Source: Episyrphus balteatus | Taxonomy: Eukaryota; Arthropoda; Insecta; Diptera; Syrphidae | Length of the DNA: 64,000 nucleotides | Assembly: GCF_945859705.1 (NCBI RefSeq) | Contig: NC_079136.1 | Coordinates: 115,379,028-115,443,027 of the forward strand | Direction of reading: 5' to 3' | Shown here: positions 55,926 through 64,000 of the stretch, piece after piece | Layout of the letters: every line of letters starts with the position of its first letter | Position numbering within the stretch: position 1 is the first letter of the stretch | Program-made: the position numbers and the translations under genes | The notes under the pieces: model-generated | Seen by the model: the letters and a program-made list of their open reading frames with translations, nothing else | The model's database searches: none | Told to the model about the DNA's origin: nothing

Positions 55926-56152
55926 GATTGAAAAATCACATAAGGTGGCTACACACTGGTTGTGCCCAATCACGTTCCACTTTTACATTTTCTAGGAACA
56001 AACGTCAAAAAAAGGAAACATTTAGGAATGGAACTGTACTACCCTCAGAAAATTCAGTTCGCATCGTGAGCATCTTCCCCCTTCACTCCTCATTCCTCTT
56101 GCCTACAAACTCACTGCGTAGGCGATTGAAAAATCACCTTGTAGCCAGGCAC
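55926..56152. repeat. MITE 'GTGCCTGGCTACAC', copy 3 (diverged)
   Basis: GATTGAAAAATCAC near both ends, GTGGCTACACAC left and GTAGCCAGGCAC right; the middle matches the other two copies in inverse. Confidence 0.7.
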
Positions 56153-56743
56153 AAAGAAAATCTTGTGAAATAAATTATTTTTTCTTTTAAATTCATGGCC
56201 TTTTCTTCCATACGTCATAGTTCTTCCTCTGCGTCTGAAAATCTATTCTTGTTTCTTTCTCTTTTTGAATAAAGAGAAGGACAAGGATAGTTTTAGTACA
56301 CCCATTATGATTTTTAGAACACCGAAATAAAGAGCTGAATTGTTTCACTTTTTAGGTTTTGTGTTTTGGATGTGGTTTTTGGCTTTTTTCGCAAAACACC
56401 GGTTTTTGTTTGGTGTGAAAAGAGGCTATAAAGAAGATTTTAGAAAAGATTTTTAATAAACCGAAATCTTCTTCCGCATATTTTTTTTAAAGTTTTCCAT
56501 TAAAAAAGTTTTTTTTTTTTATTTGAAATGACCGAAAAAGTGCCATTGTAAACTAATTCATTTCGTTTGACAGCTTATTTGCTGTTTTCAGGCTCTTTCT
56601 TACTCATACGCTTTTTTATTCGTTTCCTAGTGTCATCTCGAGTACGTAGCTCTATGATCAAAATTCAGAGATTATGGAAAGTTTTTACACATTTTCCCTC
56701 CAATTTTACTGTCCCGCACATTTTTCTTGGTTGAAAAGAGTAT
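56153..56743. other. Non-coding spacer
   Basis: AT-rich, no gene or repeat end recognised. Confidence 0.4.
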
Positions 56744-56746
56744 TAA

Positions 56747-56892
56747 TAGCCTGTTTTCACTAGAACACAAATGAAATAATTTAGCAAAAATTAGATCTGT
56801 TCAAATTAAAAAAAAAATTCATATAGGCTTAGATATTCGAAATGAGATAATTTGCGAAATTAGCTCATTTGGGCTCTAGTGAAAACAGGCTA
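56747..56892. repeat. 146-bp MITE with TAA flanks
   Basis: TAGCCTGTTTTCACTAGA and its complement, flanked by TAA (56744-56746, 56893-56895). Confidence 0.8.
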
Positions 56893-57143
56893 TAAGACAT
56901 TTTTTAAATTTTAGTTTCGCTTTCATTGAATTATTTATTAGCACATGCGACCATACCGTATCCGCCATTTTCTCTCATTTTGGAATGATATGCGCAGAAC
57001 TGAACAAAAATAAAAACAATTTTTTTCGTGTTTTCCCTACATTATTTGTTATGCACATTGAAATAATTTTTTTTTTCGAGAATGTCCCAAAGCCTATTTG
57101 ATTTTAAACTTCTTTTTGTGTGAAATTTTATTCATATAATTAC

Positions 57144-57657
57144 CTTAGAGGATATAATATATGGAGTGCTTGTGCTGTTAGTTCCGTGAAGCTTTTATAG
57201 AGGGCTCTAGTTTCTTTAAGTTTTTCGATGAGTGCATGCCTCCATTTTATTTTCATTAGATGAAACAACAAGCGTGTGCATTTACAGCTGCGGAACCGGA
57301 CTCGCACTGAAAAACGAAGGCAGCGACCCCTATCCATGTATATGGCGTTACAATGTATTAGGTATAGGAACAAGCACTCCATATATTATATCCTCTAAGT
57401 GCCTGGCTACACGGTGATTTTTCAATCGCCTAAGCAGTGAGTTTGTAGGCAAGAGGGATGAGGAGTGAAGGGGGAAGATGCTCACGAAGGGAACTGAATT
57501 TTCTGAGGGTAGTACAGTTCCATTGCTAAATTTTTCCTCTTTTTGACGTTTGTTCCTAGAAAATGTAAAAGTGGAACGTGATTGGGCACAACAGTGTGTA
57601 GCCACCGCATGTGATTTTTCAATCGATTGAAAAATCACTGTGTAGCCAGGCACTAAG
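57144..57657. mobile_element. hAT-type MITE with 8-bp TSD, interrupted near its right end
   Basis: Ends CTTAGAGGATATAATATATG and complement. TSD ATAATTAC at 57136-57143 and, beyond the nested MITE, at 57658-57665. The last base of the element (G at 57657) lies after the insertion at 57399-57653 and its repeated TAA. Confidence 0.8.
57399..57653. repeat. MITE 'GTGCCTGGCTACAC', copy 2, inserted in the hAT MITE
   Basis: Same TIRs as 19116-19408. TAA on both sides (57396-57398, 57654-57656). Removing it restores the hAT MITE end and its 8-bp TSD. Confidence 0.85.
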
Positions 57658-57665
57658 ATAATTAC

Positions 57666-58208
57666 CCGTATCGTACCAATATCGCTACTGCAAACCTTTT
57701 CGGTGTGGTCAAGCCTTAATATTTTAACACCCCTGACTTTTTGTTTTCTTTTTATAAGCTTTTTTATCATTGTAACTTTTATTGCTGAACTCAGTTCCTA
57801 TAAAAATCATGGTTTGTGTATTAACTAAACCAAAAAATTAGTAACCAAAGTTTAACACCACAAACAATTCGTTATTTTACACTCCTGCGTTTACATTTGT
57901 AGGTAAAAAGAATATTTATTTGTTTGCCAAACTCGAATTTAACAAAAAGGATCTACGTTTTAAATGTTAGAGGGGGATGTTGCATTGTAATATTTATAAG
58001 GCAAACATGGCAAAAAATGGGGTCCACAGGAAAAAGTGTAAATATGAGTAGCTAAACCTACTTTCCCTGTTGTTCAATGAATATGTGGAACTATACTGTA
58101 AAAAAACTTATTAATTTAATTTTTTAGAGCACCAAATCCTTTAATTAAAGATTTAAAACATACAATTTTGTTTGTCATTTCCAAGGTCATCAAGCCATGT
58201 TATTTTTC
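57666..58208 (-). other. Downstream region of the defensin-like gene
   Basis: AT-rich, includes the presumed 3' UTR (minus strand). No canonical AATAAA identified with confidence. Confidence 0.4.
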
Positions 58209-58562
58209 TTAAATGAAGCAATAACAATCATAGCCAGAACAATAACCACCGTAGTTAGAACCAAGAGTCATGCACGCAGCAGAACACCCGAGGTGATCAT
58301 TTTGATTCCAATAACAAGGATCTGTGCAACAAAATTATTATCTATTTATTTAAACCAACATTTAATATTTCTTTGCTTTTTCTAACTTACCATACATTCC
58401 TTTTCCAGAATTTTTTTGAAGTTTGAAAAATTGAACAGATTTTTTAGGTTCTGATTTGGTTTCACCATTATCTTTAGCATCAACTTCAGCTTCAGCAATA
58501 ACCTGCTGGCTGAAAATTGCTACAAATACAACAAATAAAGAAAAAACAATAATGAACTTCAT
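58209..58562 (-). CDS. Defensin-like secreted CS-alpha-beta peptide precursor (2 exons)
   Basis: Exons 58562-58391 and 58321-58209, separated by a 69-bp intron with donor TATG|GTAAGT and acceptor TGCACAG|AT. The 94-residue product has a signal peptide (about 1-23, MKFIIVFSLFVVFVAIFS...), an acidic pro-region (24-39) and a KK pair at 40-41. A basic linker follows, then a six-cysteine domain at residues 60-92. Spacing is C-x9-C-x3-C-x10-C-x4-C-x-C, with GGYC at the fourth cysteine and a final CxC. This is the insect-defensin pattern, including the helix CxxxC and the Gly-Gly-Tyr before Cys4. Family members act outside the cell, mostly on Gram-positive bacteria. Odd points: the cysteine domain has no Lys or Arg and three Asp, and there is no RxxR/KR furin site, so activity may differ. 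Exon 1 alone would read on to a stop after a few codons without any cysteine, so the splice is essential. Confidence 0.8.
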
Positions 58563-58601
58563 TTTAGTGTGGTTTGATATTTGTCTTTCAAAGTTCTTCG
58601 C

Positions 58602-58609
58602 CTTTTATT
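58602..58609 (-). promoter_or_regulatory. TATA-like box of the defensin-like gene
   Basis: AATAAAAG on the minus strand, 40-47 bases before the ATG at 58562. This leaves room for a start site about 30 bases downstream and a very short 5' UTR. Confidence 0.4.
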
Positions 58610-58677
58610 CAATTTCAAAGTCATTAGTTATTTCCCTTTTGTTTACATATTAATGACGAAGAGGGCTAGAGAAATAA

Positions 58678-58738
58678 TGATAAATTTGTTGATGATTCAA
58701 GGCATTAAGATAAAAATAGAATAATGTTAAAGAGATAA
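58678..58738. promoter_or_regulatory. Cluster of three GATA motifs upstream of the defensin-like gene
   Basis: TGATAA at 58678-58683, AGATAA at 58708-58713 and AGATAA at 58733-58738, 115-175 bases upstream of the ATG. GATA factors are known partners at insect fat-body immune promoters. In AT-rich DNA such motifs also arise by chance. Confidence 0.3.
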
Positions 58739-58739
58739 A

Positions 58740-59931
58740 ATCAAGTTAGATGGGCTAGGGTTTAAAACAAATTTTAAACGCAAAACAAAATTCAAGAAAA
58801 ACAATTTTTTGACGTGAAAACGTCTTATAAATCGATGAACCATGGCAGCCACCACAAAAAAGTGACGCCATTTTCTAACGTTACACTCTCGCACTTTTGC
58901 AGTGCGGCAAAAAAATTCAATTCAAAATTAAAAATAAACTATTAGAGATACAAAAATCTTCGATAGCTTATTTGAAAGATAATAACCTAAAGCTTAATCC
59001 ATATGAAGAATTTTTAAAAATTCCGTCATTTAATAGGGTAAACAGGGGTAAAACGGAAAGATGAAATTTGGGCTAAAATCTAAACACGAAGTCGTAGAGA
59101 ATTGATTTTTTTTGCTATAGATAGATGAGATTAATTTAAGAATTACTGCATTTAAGAAAAAATTATAAAAAAAATTGAAACTAAGCTATAACGTTTTGTT
59201 TGAACGTTGTACACGTGTTGGGGCTATGACAAAATGATGATTTTGGGTAAAGGAAATTTTTTTTGACAATTCTAAAGATGCCAGGTGAAAGATGAGGAAA
59301 AAAAATTAGCCACCTGATACGGATTTTTTTCCAACATTTTTCGAAATATGAATTTTTGAAAAACACCTTGTTTTTTAGGGGTATTTTTGGGGACATGTAG
59401 GTTTTGGCCTTATGCATACATGTGCAAAAAGTGGAATCGTTTCATGAGTTTTGACTGAATAACGGAAGAAACAAGTTTTTAAAAAACACGTTTTTTGACA
59501 GTTTTTAACCGATTTTCATCGTTTTTTATTTTTATCTTTTTTTCTTTAATAGATACAGGAATAAAGTATATGGAGTAATGATAGACCATGACTACGACTA
59601 TATGTGTGCGAAGTTTCAATCATTTTCGTGAATACAATTTTGAGATAACGGTAAAATAAAATTTTAGAATTCAACAGGTTATAACTTTTGACCAAGAGCA
59701 GATAGAAATTTCATTAAACTTGTATTAGCATTCTGATACAATTACCTTTCATTTGGTATATCACACATAACGGTAGACTAACTACAAGTTACACAATGTT
59801 AAATCAAGAAACTTGCGAAAACCTCAAAACACCAGTGGAGATCTGTTGCCCCCCCAACAGCCACCAGTGTGGGAAGTACCGTAATCTCAATCTGGAAATT
59901 CGACATGGTTGACTTTAAAAAATTCTAACTT
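58740..59931. other. Non-coding region
   Basis: No gene or repeat end recognised; short frames lack features. Confidence 0.4.
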
Positions 59932-59940
59932 CTCTTGTAG

Positions 59941-61296
59941 GAAATGGTAACGGAGTTACGCGCGACAGAGTTACGGCCGTCAAAGTTACGCGAAACCGAA
60001 GTTACGAAAAACTAGAGTTACGAATTCTAAAGTTATGTTAAGCTATGACATGTGATTTTTGGGTTGGCAACAATTGCAACAACAGTTCACCACACCAAAA
60101 TAACGTCTGTAAAAAAAAGGGGTGGTTTGGTTATTATTTTAATATAAATAATAACAAAGTGGGTATTACAAAATACGCTATGAATAATTATATTAATTAA
60201 TAGAAAAAAAAATACGTATTTGCAATATTAGTTGGACAGATAAGAAGTTAAAGTCAATTATGTCCCCCAAACTTACATAAGTATACTCATGTTTTTTTTT
60301 CTATTTGAACGTTTTTGCGATCTTCTCACAAAAACAAAACCATATAATGTATAATATACATATATAATATATAATATATATAATAGTGTCAAAAATTTTA
60401 CACGGTGTACTATTTAACGCAATTCACACACAGCCTTAGAATTCTGTTAAATGTTTCGTTTTTTTAAATAAAACAGTTTAAAAAAAAAGTTTCATTTTAA
60501 ATCGAGTTTGCACTTCAGCTCTTTTTGAGGTAAGTACTGAAAATTTAAATTGATGACAAAATTTTTCTTTTTTAGTAAAACGAAGCAAATTTAGCATCTG
60601 AATTACGTGTAGCAACACTACCTTTAATTTAATATATAAAAAGTGAAAATAACCCGATTTGTTTGGGAGCTAGAGCTAATTTTCTTGGAAAAACAGTGAA
60701 AAAACAGAGATTTTTGATACTTTGAGCGAGTGTCGGCACCATTTAGAGTTATCCAATCGAGCTGAAATTTTGGCTATCTAAAAATCTGCAAAGGCGGAAC
60801 ATTTTATGGGGTTTCCCCGATTAAATTTCGAAAATCGATTTCTTGCGGTCACTCTAATGTATATCTATACCTATCCAATCAAAATTTTACAAGATAATCA
60901 TTTTTAGCAAAAAACAAAACCGACTTCCATGGATCAAAACTGGGTTTTATGTTTTTAAACTCAGTCCAAAATTATGCGGTAACAAACATAAAAAAAAAAA
61001 AAAAAATACAGACGAATTGAATACCTCCTCATTTTTGGAAGTCGGTAATTAAATAACATCCATTTTCGCTTTACTCATTTAGTTCTGACCAATGAGAAAA
61101 ATGTTAATCTCTTGTTTGTATTCCATAATTCCATGTCGTTCCTCGCAATTGTTGCCAACCCAAAAATCACATGTCATAGCTTAACATAACTTAAGAATTC
61201 GTAACTCTAGTTTTTCGTAACTTCGGTTTCGCGTAACTTTGACGCTCGTAACTCTGTCGCCCGTAACTCTGGTATTCGTAACTTCGTCGGTTTCCC
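59941..61296. mobile_element. 1.36-kb TIR element with GTTACG arrays and 9-bp TSD (MULE-like)
   Basis: Arms of about 140 bp each carry five or more spaced copies of GTTACG/CGTAAC and end internally with TTTTTGGGTTGGCAACAATTG or complement. Flanked by CTCTTGTAG on both sides (59932-59940, 61297-61305). The 9-bp TSD and long TIRs suit a Mutator-like element. A smaller palindrome (ACCGACTTCCA...TGGAAGTCGGT, about 60928-61046) lies inside. No transposase. Confidence 0.75.
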
Positions 61297-61360
61297 CTCT
61301 TGTAGGCATCTTTTAAATGAGATTGATATGTCATTATAAAAGGTGAAATAATAAGCTTTC

Positions 61361-61790
61361 ACATTGGGCAGGTTCAGAAACGTTAGGGCCTAAATATTGA
61401 GGTAATTTCTCGCTCTCTGATTGGTCAACTGTCAAAAAAAATCCTTCCAATTTAGGTAATTTTATTGGAAAGCTGACTGGAAAGTTAGGCAAGAAAATTT
61501 TACCTAAACATTTAGGAAAGTTTTTTTTGTCAACATGACAGGTGATTTTTTTTAATAAATGAATTACATATGTTAGCAAAATTAAATCTATTTCTTTGAA
61601 AAACGAGTAAAAAGTGCTTTATCAGTTATAATTAATATTATTTATTTATTTAAGAATAGTGAAATTTGGTGTCGATATTTGACAATAATGAAACATCCAA
61701 ACAAATTTAGTCAATTTACCTTTATTTCCGTTCAGAAAATGACGTTGCCTAGATATCAAGTCCCTAATATTTCCTGAACGTGCCCATTGT
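61361..61790. repeat. 430-bp TIR element 'ACATTGGGCA'
   Basis: Left ACATTGGGCAGGTTCAGAAA and right TTCCTGAACGTGCCCATTGT are inverted. Inner arms share AAATTTAG-type motifs. No clear TSD or ORF. Confidence 0.6.
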
Positions 61791-62430
61791 ATAAATTTTT
61801 GTATAGGTTGTCAAACAAAAAAATTGATTCCATAGCCTGAGAACATACAAATAAATGTTTTGCTTTTTTTAATGAAATTTGATCGAGTTCAAAAACTTCT
61901 AGCTCTTTTTGTAGATGTCTCATAGACCTGATCGATATATGTATTTTGAGCTAAGACAATAAGCTTTCAGATGGTATACAATTTTGTTTAGGTAGTTAGG
62001 GAAAAAAATAGAATTAATGACGTGAGAAGATAAAAATTCATGTTTTTTTTTGCTTTTTTTGATGAAAATGATTGTTTTCAATAAATTATTTTTATACTTT
62101 TTGCGCATTGTAAAAATTTAAAAATGGCTTTATTCTTAAGAAGAAATACTTGGCTTTTTAATTTGTATAATTTTTTTTTGTAAGCTTTTAAAATAAAAAA
62201 AATAATATAATGAGAAAATAAAAAAGGTACTTTTTTTTTTAGCTTTTTCTTGTAAATTATGATTGTTTGAAATAAGTAAACGCTTCAATTGACTCATTTT
62301 AAACAAAAGCACACAACCTGTTTTCTGTTTTCTTTTTTTGTTGAAATTGGAAATCCAGAAAAATAATTCCTGAATGTTACCGATTGGTATCGATGTAGGA
62401 TAGTATAGTTCAAAAATTCAAAAAAATTTA
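61791..62430. other. AT-rich non-coding stretch
   Basis: Nothing recognised. Confidence 0.4.
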
Positions 62431-63010
62431 GTATCGAATAAACTATCAAATAAACTAACGAATAAAAATGTAACAATTCAGTTATTTTATTTTAATTGAA
62501 TTATTTTTTCCAGTTTTAATAAGTCTTTGTAGAATAATTAAAAACCTACTTTATTTCAGTTTCTGCAGTTCTTAAAGTATAATCGTTCTTTTCATGATCC
62601 TTTATAGTAGATTTTCATAAATTTCTCTGCTCTTAACTGATGTTTTTTTTTCAGAAGTACCTGCTGTGCCAATAGTTTTAAGTAAATAAGTAATAAAAAG
62701 TACTGAATTAGATGTCCAATAAAAACTCTTCTCAATTTCTAATAATAAAATTAATAATATGTAATTATTCATAATTATTCATTCATAACTAAATTAAGTT
62801 ATCAAGGGAAAATATAAAATTATTACTGAATGAAAAAATCAATCGAATAGAATGAATAACTGGCTGGAAAAAAATATTAAAATGAAAAACTATCGAATGA
62901 AAAAATCATTCGAATGAAAAAACTTTTGAATAAAAAAAGTTATTCGAATGAAAATAGTAACTAAACTAATGAATGAATGATTTTGAACTATCGAATGAAT
63001 GAATATTTTG
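62431..63010. repeat. Degenerate ATTCGAATGAAA minisatellite-like region
   Basis: Short units resembling ATCGAATGAAAAA and ATTCATAATTATTCATTC recur irregularly, densest at 62830-63010. Confidence 0.55.
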
Positions 63011-63404
63011 GAACTATCGAGTAATCCTAAATTTGTGTAATGAATTAAAATGGAATTGATTTTCAGATAGTTTATAGGGACGGGCGTTATTTTCGAAATA
63101 AAGGTTTGCACTTCCCTATCCTTTATATAAACTACTTAAGTGTTGACTGGTGGAACTATAAAGTGGTGGAGAAACTTTGCGAAATATAAAGAAATTCAGT
63201 TTTTTGTATGAATTTCGTTCCGATTCAAAGCGTTTTGCGACAACTATTGACGATGTGAAAATGTGAAAGAGATTCGATACGAATACGGATCGAGTAGATT
63301 TTCGGATTTAATAGTTGCGTCTTGGGTAATAGACATTTTTACTTATATAGGTACTATTATATCAAGTTATGCATTCGTAAAAAAAAAAGTTGAGATGACA
63401 TTTT

Positions 63405-64000
63405 TCCATGACATTACGATGGTAGAGAATGCCAAAAAAGTGGGTCCCGGAAGTCCGTCTGTCTGTCTGTCAGTCTGTCTGATTATGTTTTGACAGAAAA
63501 TGGTTCGTTTCTTTGCTAATTTTTAACACTGTTTACAACAACAAAAAGCTATCCGATAGCTTTATGTTAACTGTTTGAACGTGCCCTGTCTGTCTGTATA
63601 AGGAGCTACAGCCTAAACGGATGTACCGATTGACTTCAAACTTTGTGTGTAGCATTTTTTGGAGACTCTCCAGAGCGGTTTTTGGAATTAATTTTTTTGG
63701 ACTAAAAATAACGGTACTTGTCATATACCGATTTTAGTAAAGTTAAAATTGCTCAAAAACGGCTACAACGATTTTGCTTAAAAAATTCAAATGTAAGTTT
63801 TAAAACAAGGTCTATCTTCTAATGAAAAAATTTTTTTTTGAAAATCATTATTAACGGTACCTGCCATAGAACCGTTTTTTTTTTTAAATCCGATTATCTC
63901 TGAAACTGCTTATTCGATTTCAACGAAACTTTTTGTAAAGAAGCATTTATATAATTTTAATATAAGCCAAAAATAAAATTTCGAAAAAAATAATTTTTGG
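63405..64000 (+). repeat. Dispersed repeat, forward copy cut by window end
   Basis: Starts GACATTACGATGGTAGAGAA (translating HDITMVENAKKVGP), then a GTCTGTCT run, GGAGCTACAGCCTAAACGG, and AACGGTACCTGCCATAGAACC. It is the same ordered set as 35735-34200 read in reverse, and continues past 64000. Confidence 0.6.

Noticed and set aside
58627..58636. GGGAAATAAC on the minus strand as a Rel/kappaB site for the defensin-like gene
   Set aside because: Only the GGGAA half fits; the 3' half lacks the required pyrimidines.
1..64000. CRISPR arrays, operons, tRNA or rRNA genes
   Set aside because: No regular repeat-spacer array, no recognisable tRNA A/B box pair or rRNA core; the gene structure is eukaryotic.

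Overview
The window reads as nuclear DNA of a dipteran fly, probably a brachyceran. The evidence is a near full-length KDM5/Little imaginal discs (lid) gene whose domains and wording follow the Drosophila protein closely, short GT-AG introns beside very long ones, and AT-rich non-coding DNA packed with transposons. There is no bacterial feature, CRISPR array, rRNA or recognisable tRNA. About 9 kb of 64 kb is host coding sequence.

Layout. 1-16.7 kb has no host gene; it is mostly foldback elements and a dated hAT insertion, and may be intron of the minus-strand gene whose first coding exon lies at 16741-17062 (type II membrane protein, identity unknown). 17.1-25.2 kb is a run of MITEs, a Harbinger-like element with a Myb-like ORF, and two copies of one TA-flanked element facing each other. 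25.7-38.0 kb carries a USP3-type deubiquitinase on the plus strand in seven coding exons. Its 9.9-kb first intron splits the ZnF-UBP domain and holds transposons nested up to four deep. 38.0-43.4 kb is intergenic, with MITEs, a young foldback and a Penelope-like retroelement relic. 43.8-54.0 kb is lid on the minus strand, convergent with USP3, in three coding exons; its 4.9-kb intron holds LINE, Tc1 and Harbinger relics. 54.0-58.2 kb is the lid upstream region plus MITEs. 58209-58562 (minus) is a small intact two-exon gene for a secreted six-cysteine peptide with insect-defensin spacing. 58.6-64.0 kb is non-coding, with a MULE-like element.

The two large genes both act on chromatin: lid removes H3K4 methylation, and USP3-type enzymes remove ubiquitin from histones H2A/H2B. 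Their convergent adjacency is seen here; any shared regulation is inference. The defensin-like gene is the least expected host gene. The richest structure is the transposon stratigraphy: several insertions can be ordered in time because target-site duplications, and in one case an empty site in the opposite arm of the same element, are still legible.
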